Below are positions 23,534-33,718 of a stretch of 64,000 nt of DNA, piece by piece. The DNA lies in NCBI GenBank assembly GCA_958510875.1, contig OY294070.1, positions 43,662,306 through 43,726,305 on the forward strand. Reading direction: 5' to 3'. The translations under genes were made by a program, and so were the position numbers. Within the stretch, counting starts at the first letter, position 1; the number at the start of each line of letters is the position of its first letter. The notes under the pieces were generated by a model, which was not told the DNA's origin, did no database searches, and saw only the letters and a list, made by a program, of their open reading frames with translations. Origin of the DNA: Endomychus coccineus. Lineage: Eukaryota > Arthropoda > Insecta > Coleoptera > Endomychidae.

Positions 23534-24016
23534 CTATTTACAACATGTGTTCAAATTGAGCACATTTAAATCGAAACATAATTGGCTTCGCTTCCTAACA
23601 TTATTGACAGCATTAATTAATTCTACCGCAGGTATTGAACGAAAGTCATGTCGCACTGCTGCTTCCAACGCTTCTCGGGAATCAGGATGGCGTTCATATG
23701 TGAGGTTCTTTATTCTTCCCCAGAGGTAAAAATCTGGAGGCGTAAGATCGGGGGATCTTGCCGCCCAATGAACAGGACCCCGGTTGCCAAGCCGATTATT
23801 ATCCCCTAATATTCCGTTCAAATACGTCGTTATAATGTGTGCGTTATGACATGATGCCCCGTCTTGTTGGAAGTGTACATGTCCAATTTGTTGTAATGGC
23901 AAATCATCCATTATAGGTTCGAGAAATTCCCGCAATATTTCGACATATCGGGCTGCTGTAAGGTTACCCTCATAGATATGGGGACCGATAAACCTTCCTC
24001 TAAAAATACCGACTGA
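23534..24016 (-). pseudogene. C-terminal half of mariner-type transposase
   Basis: Read on the minus strand from 24016 to the stop at 23534, about 160 codons stay open. They contain GIFRGRFIGPHIYEGNLTA, then HFQQDGASCHNA (second catalytic Asp) and WAARSPDLTPPDFYLWG (third acidic residue). The second and third acidic residues are about 37 or 42 positions apart, depending on which Asp is catalytic. This is the DDE catalytic region of insect mariner-like transposases with a DUF4817-type N-terminus. The preceding half lies at 29048-29619, cut off by the insertion at 24021-29043. Confidence 0.85.
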
Positions 24017-26288
24017 AACATGTTACGACGTGCCAATCTGTTAAAACGGGCGATAATATTTATACCAAATTTTTACTAATTATTGATACTAAATTTATAA
24101 TTAATTCATCAACCTACGTAAATACCAATTATTTACCAGGAATTCGAATAAAACAAATCAATCAAGCCGTAAATAGTCTTACTTGCCAGTATATATGCTC
24201 GCGGAATAGTTCAGTGAGGCTTTAAGTCGTGGGTAAATATATACTTGGACAAAAAAAATTTATATATAGCGCCAACCCCGTTTGGAAGTTGCCAGTAGCA
24301 AATAAGCTTTGTCCAAATTTGATAAAACTGGGGTAAATTCAAATTTGAGTTAACACAGATGTTAAACTTGATTTCTCCATACTTCCTATTTGTGATAACA
24401 TGTCAAAATACAATGCAGTCTACGTAAATATATTATTGTTTATTTTCCAAAAATACAAATATAACCCAATACAGAAAAATCGACTACCCTGTATTCGAGC
24501 AGTTAAATAGATATCAATTACAAAATTGTATCTACATGGACTACTTTGTAGCCAATGCAATGAATAAATTTTAAATATAAAATGGTTACAATAATCTTAA
24601 TTTTACCAAACGATGAGTTTAAATGTCAAATGTCACAATAATACATATGAAATACGATTATTCATTTACTAATGCAATATACAAATGAAACTTAACGTAT
24701 CATGGCAACATACCCAATATCCAATTGATATGAAACTTAATAATTACACAATGGATAATTTAAAATGACCACGGAAACGTTGGGTGATTTATTTCGAATG
24801 AATTGGAAATATAAGTTATTTCAAATCGAACTAGGCAACACAGATTACTATAGGTTAATAACCTAGACTGAATATTATTCAGAGTTGGAATTTAGATTGT
24901 TCACGATTCAAACATAACCTAATGTGACAGTTCAGACAAAAGTTCAAATGAACTGTAGAAATTTACACTTGAATGAAATTAAGCTATTCCAAATTTACCT
25001 AACTCAAAAGTAATGAAAGATTTTACAAAAACTGAAACTGTAGGCCATAAGCAAGTTTATGCAAACAGATGATGTCGGTCACGTAGCTGTATTCCACAGC
25101 ACGCCGGATGGGCTTTACGCTCGTATAGAACGATGCTATCGTCCTCTAGCTCGCTAAATAGTTGGCGATCACAGCCCTCTACACAAACGGGAATGAATTT
25201 AACAATTACTTGTCTTACGACAAAAAAAAACTAATTTACACTTTAGGCAAGAAAATTAAGAATTTACGAAAGTTCGACTGACGAAAGTTCCTCTGCCAAT
25301 AAATAAAAATATCTGACTCAGTCGACTTATCTTATCCCTATGGATAGGTCATAAATGACCGTAAGCTAATATCATCATCGCCAGCCCAAAATACCGAATG
25401 AATTTGATATACGAGGTGAATTAATACAACAATAAATCATACACAATATTAATATGATAAGAATTATCCACTTATCTGAAATGTCTCGTAAACAAATCCC
25501 CTTTCAGCAACTCGAGCGACGACCTCCCGAATGACAGAACACTCAGTGACAGACAGCTGACTCCAGTGCAACAATCTCCATCTGTGGTAAATGATTGAAA
25601 TATCCCCAGATGCCGAATTACATATCTTCACTTAGCGGGCGATTTGCTTCACGAATCAGCATACACGGAATGCGTTGTACAATACTAATTTTGGTAGGCC
25701 ACTACGACTGGCGTCTTAATTCTTCCCACACTGATCGCTACAACGATCGAATATAGCGAAAAAGAAGGTTCCTCCAAATTAATCGTACTGAATACTCCGA
25801 TTACATGGTTAAATGATTCTCCAAGAAAATCTTTAATAAGTTGTTAATTTGCTATATCTGGTATTTTTCACCATTAATCACTAACTGATTTTTGAACAAT
25901 TTTTACAAGTGTACGACTTGGGACACAATTTTAAAATGGAAGACGTCTTCGACATACCCGACAATCACGTATCCCTCCCTCTTACAAAAACTACCGACAT
26001 AGGGCAATTAATCCGATGCTAAGATAAATCAAAGAAACGCGTTACCATAGATGTACTATGTCACACTCCGAACAACTGACCTCACTGAAACATAGATACA
26101 TAGATTATAATTACCTTTCTTTTTTTTTTCTTTTTTTGAAAGGGAGGGGGAAACCTTACATAAGGCCCCCAAGAGATGGTCATGGGGAGTGTCAGATTCT
26201 TACTGACTAAAACCCCATCCCTTTTCTCTTCTGCTCTTCACACCGGTATCCGCTTTCGCATTACTTCAGTGTGAAGGCTGTCTTTCAA

Positions 26289-28589
26289 TCATTGGTTTCT
26301 ACTATCTCTCTCCTTAGTTTCTATAATGAGCCTTATAACTTTATAAGCTTCCTTCCATGTTTTTTCACATTGAATTAGGCATTCCATCATATTGGTCGCG
26401 TTGAAGGTCCTTCCGTTTTTTATTTCGAACTGCCTCCGCATCTCTTCCCATTTAGGACACATGAACAATGTGTGTGCAGCATCGTCCACCTCTTGACAAT
26501 AAACACAGTTTTCGGATTCTACTCTACCCCGCTCGAAGAGATTTTCCCTGAAACAGCCGTGGCCTGACAATGCTTGGGTTACATAGTAATCGACCTCCCC
26601 GTATGGCCTGTCGAGCCATCTTTTGATATCTGGTATGAGACTCCAGCTCCAGCGTCCATACCTCCCTTGGTTCCACTTGTCCTGCCATTGGGTCATGAGG
26701 TTATTGTTGGCAGTTGTTCTTGGTATTCCATTGTATTTTTCAAGTCTGTCTTTGATTTGAAACTCCATTGGAGGAATTTCAGCTATGACACCTATGCCCT
26801 CTGTTGATACCATTCTATACGCACTGCAGACCCGTATACAGATTTGCCGCTGTACTCTGTTGAGTCTTTGAATGAGCTTCTTGTTTCCTATGACAGTGTG
26901 CCATGCTGGTGCGGCATAGAGCAGTTGAGAGTAGACCACACTGGCAAGTATACACCTCTTCGATGCTTTAGGCCCTCCGACATTCGGCATGAGACTACTT
27001 AGGGCTGCTACGGTCTTTTCGGCTTTTTCAATAGTCCTATTCACGTGCTGCGCGAACGTCAGTTTAGTGTCCAACCATACGCCAAGGTATTTAATTTCTG
27101 TGCTGATTTCAACCACTCTCCCTTGGATGTTGAAATGAATGGGGGATATTTTCCTTTTCGTTGTGAGGAGTACTGCCTCAGTTTTCTGTTGAGCTAATTG
27201 AAGCTTATTCTTCTCCATCCAGTTCAACACACGTTGCAGAGCCGTATTAACAATGTTCATCAGTGTTTCTTCGTTCTTGGCTGTCACAACCATTATAACA
27301 TCATCTGCGAATCCAATCAGCGTGACGCCTCCTGGTAGTTCCATTTGCAATAAGTCATCGTACATGATGTTCCACAGGGTCGGACCAAGTATCGACCCCT
27401 GAGGAACTCCACTACTTACTTCGATATTCTTCGACGTGCCTTCTGCTTCTAGTTGTATTTCCCTTTTCGAAAAGTAAGATGCAATGATACTGACAAGGCT
27501 TTTATCGATACCCCTCCTCTCCATTTTCTCTAGGGTGAACTGCCATGATGCACTGTTGAACGCATTTTTCACATCTAGTGTGATTGCCGTACACAGTCTT
27601 CGGTGCGGGGCCGAGTAGGCTGCTGCATCTCTAGCGATCCTCAGCACCTCTTCTACAGCGTCTACCGTTTGCCGTCCTTCTCTGAAGCCGAACTGTCTGT
27701 CTGATAGACCTCCAGTTCGCTGAATTTCTCTGTTGATTCTTATAAGGATCAAGTGTTCATACAACTTTCCTTCCACGTCTAGCAGGCATATTGGTCGATA
27801 TGCCGCGGGATTATCCAGGGGTTTGTCTCCCTTCCTCAATAGGACTAGTTTCGCACGCTTCCATTCCTTAGGGAAGTTGGATCTGGCTGCTAGATCATTA
27901 TATACTGCCAGAACGATTTCTGGCTTTTCCGTTGCCATAGATTTAATTATTTCTGGCGGTATTTGGCCGGGTCCTGGAGCTTTATTAATCTTGAGCTTCT
28001 GGCATGCCATTTTCAGCTCATCTAATGTAAAGTTTAAAAACCTATCTCCTATATCACAGACAAATATCACTTGTTGATGAACTGGAAATAGACATTCCAC
28101 TACTTCCTCCACCTTTTCCATTGTAAGCATGGGTCTCGGAGGATAGCCAATAATCCTTTTCATGACTATTTTGTAGCCATCCCCCCAGATATCACAGTCA
28201 ATATTTTCGCAGAGCTTTTTCCAGCTTGATCTTTTTGAGTTCTTTATCGCGTTCCTAAGCCTCTTTTTTGCTTCCCTATATTCCTCCCATTGTTGGTGGT
28301 TTTCTTCAGGAGGGACCCTTCCAGCGTTCCTGGTATAAATTCTCCTCTTTTTCACGCATTCTTTACGATGTTCGGCGATTTGCTCCGACCACCAGTAAAC
28401 TGGTTGTTTTCCTCCATAACTTCCTCTCTTCGGCATTGATTTATCACAGATTTTACCAAGTGTCTTGGAGAAGTTGTTGGATGACACGTCATCTGATGGT
28501 ACAATTTCTTCCAGGGCGAGTTGTAGATTCTGATGGTTGAGTTTTCTCACATGCCAACATCTATTTGTGCATTCTCGATTGGAACACAT
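26289..28589 (-). CDS. LINE reverse transcriptase ORF (R1-clade-like)
   Basis: A 766-codon open frame holds a full non-LTR reverse transcriptase. In order it shows PAAYRPICLLDVEGKLYE, SDRQFGFREGRQTVDAV, TLDVKNAFNSASW (motif A aspartate), GVPQGSILGPTLWN (motif B) and GFADDVIMVV (motif C, FADD). A thumb region and a C-terminal Cys/His knuckle (CVYCQEVDDAAHTLFMC) follow. The enzyme would copy its RNA at a nicked target, but this copy lacks an intact endonuclease and start, so it cannot move on its own. The long undamaged frame marks a young insertion. The annotated ATG is arbitrary; the natural protein begins upstream in the broken endonuclease. Confidence 0.85.
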   Translation of the reverse strand: MCSNRECTNRCWHVRKLNHQNLQLALEEIVPSDDVSSNNFSKTLGKICDKSMPKRGSYGGKQPVYWWSEQIAEHRKECVKKRRIYTRNAGRVPPEENHQQWEEYREAKKRLRNAIKNSKRSSWKKLCENIDCDIWGDGYKIVMKRIIGYPPRPMLTMEKVEEVVECLFPVHQQVIFVCDIGDRFLNFTLDELKMACQKLKINKAPGPGQIPPEIIKSMATEKPEIVLAVYNDLAARSNFPKEWKRAKLVLLRKGDKPLDNPAAYRPICLLDVEGKLYEHLILIRINREIQRTGGLSDRQFGFREGRQTVDAVEEVLRIARDAAAYSAPHRRLCTAITLDVKNAFNSASWQFTLEKMERRGIDKSLVSIIASYFSKREIQLEAEGTSKNIEVSSGVPQGSILGPTLWNIMYDDLLQMELPGGVTLIGFADDVIMVVTAKNEETLMNIVNTALQRVLNWMEKNKLQLAQQKTEAVLLTTKRKISPIHFNIQGRVVEISTEIKYLGVWLDTKLTFAQHVNRTIEKAEKTVAALSSLMPNVGGPKASKRCILASVVYSQLLYAAPAWHTVIGNKKLIQRLNRVQRQICIRVCSAYRMVSTEGIGVIAEIPPMEFQIKDRLEKYNGIPRTTANNNLMTQWQDKWNQGRYGRWSWSLIPDIKRWLDRPYGEVDYYVTQALSGHGCFRENLFERGRVESENCVYCQEVDDAAHTLFMCPKWEEMRRQFEIKNGRTFNATNMMECLIQCEKTWKEAYKVIRLIIETKERDSRNQ

Positions 28590-28976
28590 CCTTTCTCTCG
28601 CAATATCACATACGATATAATTATGGTCGCGATCCAGTCAGTTAGTATTTGTCCTCTTCTGTCCGTATTATCCATGCCCCATTGCGGGGACTTGGCGTTG
28701 AAGTCACCAGCTATGACTGCACTCTCATTATTGAGCCTAATTCGTCTTTCAATTCTGTATAGAGTTTCTTCCAAATCTTGTATGTCATCGTTACCCGAGG
28801 AATAACAACTATAGACCGTACAAAGTGGTGTGGTGATGTATGAGAAGCCTGGACCATACCCTTACGTTGTCATAGGGATGTGTCGATCCAATAATTTGAT
28901 GGCTGTGTCTAGTTCTGGGTCATATACCCAGTCCTTTCTACTTCTTATGGCGCTTCGGTTTGGTTCGCTTATTATC
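28550..28976 (-). pseudogene. Truncated LINE apurinic-like endonuclease domain
   Basis: The frame opens with IISEPNRSAI, followed by an in-frame TAA at 28862-28864. The same frame continues through VIAGDFNAKSPQWG and TDRRG to ENAQIDVG, then stops at 28547. These are endonuclease motifs of R1/Jockey-clade LINEs. The usual final SDH motif is absent because the frame is broken and shortened just before the reverse-transcriptase ORF. Confidence 0.8.
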
Positions 28977-29047
28977 AGATTATAATTACCTGTGTCATAG
29001 ACTGTAGTCGTTTCTTGAGTCGTGTCACTTTCACCACGTAACAAACA

Positions 29048-29619
29048 TTAAAACTGTATCGGCCTTGATTTTGTGTCTCCACTGTAATATATGGATTTTC
29101 CAAAGTCCAATTGTAGGAATTGTATCTATTAAAAATACCAGCGCTGCTAAAGCATGCTCCATCAGTCCATATGATGTTCTATCCAAAGTTCAAGTTTTCA
29201 GCACATTTTCCTAAATACCATTGACAGAATTCGAGCCGGAATTGTAGGTCATTTGGTAGTAACTTGTGAACTTTTCTTACTCTATACGGTTTGAATTTTT
29301 TTTTCTCAGAATTCGCATTGCTGTAGTCTTTGAAATACTCCATTTTGCATAGTGAAATATTGGGTTGATTTTGTATTTCCCCCAAAACTGTTATTTCTTC
29401 TAACTCTCTATCTCTATTCCTGGCTTCGTAAACTCTTGTCCTTGGTTTTGAAAAAGAACCGTAATTAACTAGGGTTTGCTGCAACCTAGTGAACATATCC
29501 CGAAACGGTTGTCTCCTTTCAGGGTATAGGTCAAAGTAAAGATTGCTGGCAGCCTGTGCATCTTCATGTGATTTCCAATAACACTTCAGCATATCATATT
29601 TTTTGTAATTTTCATACAT
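29048..29619 (-). pseudogene. N-terminal half of mariner-type transposase
   Basis: The minus-strand ORF begins MYENYKKYDMLKCYWKSHED, a DUF4817-type helix-turn-helix that binds the terminal repeats. It continues through RRQPFRDMFTRLQQTL and LEFCQWYLGKC, and meets a TAG at 29179-29181. Past that stop the same frame reads NIIWTDGACFSSAGIFN, with the first catalytic Asp (WTDGA), up to 29048. There the coding sequence breaks at the aaca target duplication and resumes at 24016. Confidence 0.85.
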
Positions 29620-29765
29620 TTTGAATTAACAGGAAGATGAAAATATTGTCGTAAGTTCAAAACTCAGTTCAAAGAAACACTCTAAACTTGTAAAGCAAAC
29701 TGCATTTGATGATAATTATTTGACAGTACGCATAGACTGTAGTAGCTAAGTTATTTTGTTTCGTA

Positions 29766-30180
29766 TTCAGGCATGGCAACCCAGATTTTAATTAATCATC
29801 TAAAATAAGTCGAAAACAGCCACAAAATAAATGTTTTGGAAGAGAAGTAGCAACTATTATATAAATTTGAAAAGAGAATTCTATTTCAAACACGAATATG
29901 TAAAAATATACAGGTTGGTCCATAAGAAAAAATACAATTTATGTCATAATTTCAAAACCAAATTTTTCAATAAAAAACAAGGAACACCGTTAGATTCCCT
30001 TCAAAAAAGTGTCTTAAGAATGTTTTCACAGAAACCAGAAATATTCATAAGTAAACAAGTTACGGGGGTGGGTCAGGAATGCACAAAATTGAAAAACACC
30101 TTGTATCTTTTGAACAAGTCAAGATATCAGAGTGCGGTTTTCGGCATTAATTTTCTCTCAAAAATCGACCTCGTAACATG
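29766..30180. repeat. Right terminal inverted repeat of the mariner-type element
   Basis: Inverted copy of 23035-23413. Open frames in it (for example 29831-30208, plus) are by-products with no family match. Confidence 0.85.
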
Positions 30181-30455
30181 TAGGCCAGTTTTTCTCTATC
30201 TCCTCTAGAAATTGGTGAAATCGATGATTCTGATGCGATTGGCACTAACCGCAAGTCGATATCTCTTCCCCTCTGGAAGTTACGCAATTCAATAATTCCG
30301 AACGTTTTATTTCCCGTCTTTGAATTGGTTTCTATGAAAAACAAAGGTAAGCATTCTTTTGATATTTTCAGCTTATTGATATAATAAATGTTTCTAAAAG
30401 AATCTGGTTCTATGGAAATAGAAATATTTTTTGGATTCTCAGTACGATGAAGCAT
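30147..30455 (-). CDS. Unidentified coding-like frame at the mariner edge
   Basis: The minus-strand frame (102 codons, last ~12 within the mariner terminal repeat) contains LPLFFIETNSKTGNKTFGI and LRNFQRGRDIDLRLVPI. It faintly recalls a LINE ORF1/gag domain, but I cannot assign it. The plus strand is also open over about 30207-30342 and ends AAAG followed by gtaagca, a donor-like site shared with two other places. Either strand could be a real exon, so the call is weak. Confidence 0.22.
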   Translation of the reverse strand: MLHRTENPKNISISIEPDSFRNIYYINKLKISKECLPLFFIETNSKTGNKTFGIIELRNFQRGRDIDLRLVPIASESSISPISRGDREKLAYMLRGRFLREN

Positions 30456-30480
30456 GAGTCAAGACTTGTTCAACCTTTTT
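30343..30480 (+). repeat. Dispersed intron-like module, copy 1
   Basis: The sequence starting gtaagcattcttttgatatt and ending near cctttttgaca recurs at 42771-42915 (same strand) and, inverted and more diverged, at about 43505-43665. In all three the similarity includes gtaagca directly after AAG, as a splice donor would sit. Confidence 0.75.
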
Positions 30481-31177
30481 GACATACTGAAATAGGCTCT
30501 TTCAGAGCTGAAATGAAGTGTGAACCGAACATTTGCCACATGAAAATATAACACGACTACAGTTTTAAAAAAGGAACCGAATATTATTCTGAATTTTTAT
30601 TTGAACATGTTTAAAAGATGACGAACATCGATACATAATTATCTATTCATATGTTATTCTGAAAGCCTCACTATATGTATTTTTCTTTTTAGTGAACGAA
30701 TTTCCAACGAGTTATAGTTATTCAATTCCCTATTTGAACACAATTTCTTATATATATTTTCGTTGAACGTATATTTGCTGAGATCAATAGTGTGTTCTGT
30801 TTTAAAATATAATTTTAGAAATTATTCAATCATCTAGAAAGATAAAATGAATTGTTGGTGATAGAAATATTCAGGCTAAAAATACAAAGAAAGCTTCACT
30901 ATATGTTTTTGGTATTGAATGAACGAATATCCAACGAGTTACAGTTATTCAATTTCCTATTTGAACACAATTTCTTATATATATATATTTTCGTTGAACG
31001 TATATTTGGTGAGATCAATAGTGTGTGTTCTGATATAGTTTTAGAAATTATTTAATCATCTAGAAAGATGAAATGAATTGTTGGTGATTAAAATATTTAG
31101 GCTAAAAAAATGTAAAGAAAGCTTCACTATATGTTTTTGGTTTTGAATGAACGAATTTCCAACGAGTTACAGTTATT
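30481..31177. repeat. AT-rich tandem repeat, ~215 bp period
   Basis: After about 180 bp of AT-rich DNA, the block cgaatttccaacgagttata to gaaagcttcactatatgttt is repeated about 2.5 times (about 30665-30885, 30895-31110, 31115-31178). No gene is seen. The last copy abuts the partial polymerase at 31178. Confidence 0.75.
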
Positions 31178-32040
31178 CAAGGTAATTGTTGTAGTCAAGC
31201 CGAAAAAGATCGTTACATCGAAGAGTACCTTCTACGTGAAGATGTGATACTAGAGTTCCCCAACATTGTGAATAACCCTGGACTACGTTGTTTAGCTAAG
31301 TTGATGCTAAATTCGTTTTGGGGTAAGTTTGGTCAGAGAGAAAACCAGCCTAAGACCAAAATTATCAATCAGCCAGCAGAGTTATTCAACCTGCTCACCT
31401 CGCCCTCATTTGTGGTTAACACAATAGTGCCTGTTAATGAGGAGACCCTCATAGTAAATTACGAAGAGCGAGAGGTGGTTTTTTCACCACTTTCCACAGT
31501 AAATGTGGTTATAGCGGCCTTCGTAACAGAGCTCGCTTTCAAGCTCGCCTGAAATTGTACAGTTATTTGGAAAAACTGGAGAAAAGAGTCCTGTATTTTG
31601 ATACAGATTCAATCATCTACGTTTCGAGAGAGGGTGAGTGGGAACCACCCACAGGGTCGTTTCTAGGAGAAATGACCGATGAGTTAGAATCCTATGGGGC
31701 CGGCTCATATATTGAGGCTTTTGCCTCGGGTGGCCCCAAAAACTATGCCTACAGGGCATGGTCCACAGCAGCTGCAGAGTATATAAACACCTGTAAAGTT
31801 AAGGGTATATCCCTTAGTTATTCTGCATCTAAGGTGGTGAATTTCGATTACATAGTCAGAATGATACTGGAAAAGTCCGAGCCTGTATATATAACCTCCC
31901 GTCAAATTTGGCGCACGAAAGAACACGAAGTTATCTCTGTCGATGTCAGGAAAGAGTACAAACCTGTATCTCTGAAGCGCTTCTTTCCTAACGAAAATAC
32001 ATCTTATCCATATGGATATAAAGTAGTGAAAAGAATTTAA
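31178..32040 (+). pseudogene. Partial Polinton-type DNA polymerase B (C-terminal part)
   Basis: The plus strand encodes the palm and end of a protein-primed family B polymerase. Visible are RCLAKLMLNSFWGKFGQR (motif B) and LYFDTDSIIYV (motif C catalytic aspartates), ending YPYGYKVVKRI with a stop at 32040. A small insertion near 31530-31550 shifts the frame after AAFVTE. The part 31178-31835 is an inverted near copy of 33719-34380. Unlike that copy, this one keeps the natural C-terminus (31836-32040). The N-terminal two thirds are missing. Confidence 0.85.
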
Positions 32041-33718
32041 CTGTAGATACACTCAATATATTTTGATTTTGTATATATAGAAATGTCTTTTACAACATAT
32101 ATAGAATTGCTTCAAAAAATACATTAGCAATGAAAAGGATATTACGCAGACTGAAACGTTTTTTCATTTATTTTGAGGTAATAGGTATGTCTTGAATCAT
32201 CATTTTGCCATCCTAGGGGAATGAGTATAAAAAGAGGCAATAAGTACGAAAAGACCCAATATTTAGAAATAAAAGAGGCAATAACAAGAAAGACCCAATA
32301 TTTAAGTACCTCAGGTGAGAAAAGGATGATTCAAACATATCTATAGTGGACTAAAGGTGAAACCACTTGAAAAAAAAGCGCGCCTAGCATTGTACCCCTC
32401 CCCAGGGTGGTGTGGAAAACAATGTATATATGTCAAACATTGAATATGATAGCGAAAATATAATCCTATAAATTACGTTTTCAGAATAATTTGTTCAGAA
32501 AAGTACTTACCCTGAGGTGTTTGACTCTCGGGTGTTGAGCAGGCTTCGGGGGACCCCTTGGAGCAGCCTATGTAAGACGATATGAATAATTAATCTTCAA
32601 AATGATTGAATAATTTAAAAACAGGCCAGACTAACAGGCACTAATCTCAGGATATATATTATGTTCTCAGAATAATTACTGGGTAAAATATAAGAAATTT
32701 CTGATAATTTACTTTTTATATTATCCAACACCTGTGAATGAAATCTTCACATTTGGTTTGTTTTATATTACTAATTCATTTGTATGGAAAAAACTGGAGT
32801 TTTCACATTTATGAAATTTGGTCTCTCTCTTATATTAATTGAATAATTAAAAAAAACAGGCCAGACTAACAGGCACTAATCTCAGGATATATTATGTTCA
32901 ACGAAATAGATTCAGAATAATTACTGGGTAAAATATAAGAAATTTCTGATAATTTACTTTTTATATTATCCAACACCTGTAAATGAAATCTTCACATTTG
33001 GTTTGTTTTATATTACTATTTCATCTGTATGGATAAAACTGGAGTTTTCACATAAGAAATTTCTGATAATTTACTTTTTATATTATCCAACACCTGTAAA
33101 TGAAATCTTCACATTTGGTTTGTTTTATATTACTAATTCATCTGTATGGAAAAACTGGAGTTTTCACATTTATGAAATTTGGTCTCTCTTATATTTATTG
33201 ATTAATTTAAAAACAGGTCAGACTAACAGGCACTAATCTCAGGATATATTATGTTCAACGAAACAGATTCAGAATAATTACTGGGTAAAATATAAGAAAT
33301 TTCTGATAATTTACTTTTTATATTATCCAACACCTGTAAATGAAATCTTCACATTTGGTTTGTTTTATATTACTAATTCATCTGTATGGAAAAAACTGGA
33401 GTTTTCACATTTATGAAATTTGGTCTCTCTCTTATATTAATTGAATAATTTAAAAAAACAGGCCAGACTAACAGGCACTAATCTCAGGATATATATTATG
33501 TTCAACGAAATAGATTCAGAATAATTACTGGGTAAAATATAAGAAATTTCTGATAATTTACTTTTTATATTATCCAACACCTGTAAATGAACACTTCACA
33601 TTTGGTTTGTTTTATATTACTAATTCATTTGTATGGAAAAAACTGGAGTTTTCTATATTACTAATTCATCTGTATGGATAAAACTGGAGTTTTCACATTT
33701 ATGAAATTTGGTCTCTCT
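32041..33718. repeat. AT-rich spacer with ~230 bp tandem repeats
   Basis: From about 32590 to 33715 a unit containing caggccagactaacaggcac, tactttttatattatccaac and ctggagttttcacatttatg is repeated about five times, some copies shortened. The first 500 bp (from about 32150) resembles 41700-41880. No coding sequence is seen. The spacer lies between two inverted polymerase copies. Confidence 0.8.

Larger units (their letters stand above)
26116..28976 (-). mobile_element. 5'-truncated R1-clade-like LINE
   Basis: The copy is flanked by the 14 bp duplication agattataattacc (26102-26115 and 28977-28990), perhaps 15 bp. Its 3' end, on the left, is an A-rich tail (T-rich on the plus strand, 26116-26137). 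The 5' end is cut within the endonuclease just before the ISEPN motif. It inserted into the TG...CA element at 24021-29043, so it is the youngest layer of this nest. Confidence 0.9.
24021..29043 (-). mobile_element. TG...CA element (possible solo LTR) inside the transposase
   Basis: On the plus strand the insert starts TGTTACGACGTG (24021) and ends CACGTAACA (29043), so its ends are short inverted repeats with TG...CA. It is flanked by aaca at 24017-24020 and 29044-29047, a 4 bp target duplication. Removing it restores a continuous transposase frame across the site. Net of the LINE inside, it is about 2.15 kb, AT-rich, with no open frame of note. TG...CA ends and a 4 bp duplication fit a solo LTR of a Gypsy-type element. 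A non-autonomous DNA transposon is less likely but possible. Confidence 0.7.
23035..30180 (-). mobile_element. Mariner/Tc1-type transposon with nested insertions
   Basis: Terminal inverted repeats of about 0.4 kb (23035-23413 and 29766-30180) start catgttacga and enclose two halves of one transposase, both minus strand. A TA dinucleotide follows the right end and lies a few bases outside the left end, consistent with a TA target but not exact. Without its insertions the element would be about 2.1 kb. A TG...CA element occupies 24021-29043 and a LINE lies inside that. The transposase has an internal stop, so the copy is dead. Confidence 0.8.

Noticed and set aside
24016..29048. The gap in the mariner transposase as an intron
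   Set aside because: gt...ag ends can be found, but splicing there would not give the expected frame, whereas removing the TG...CA element plus one aaca copy restores it exactly.
29831..30208. 125-codon plus-strand ORF
   Set aside because: It lies in the mariner terminal inverted repeat; its mirror at 23035-23413 is not open.
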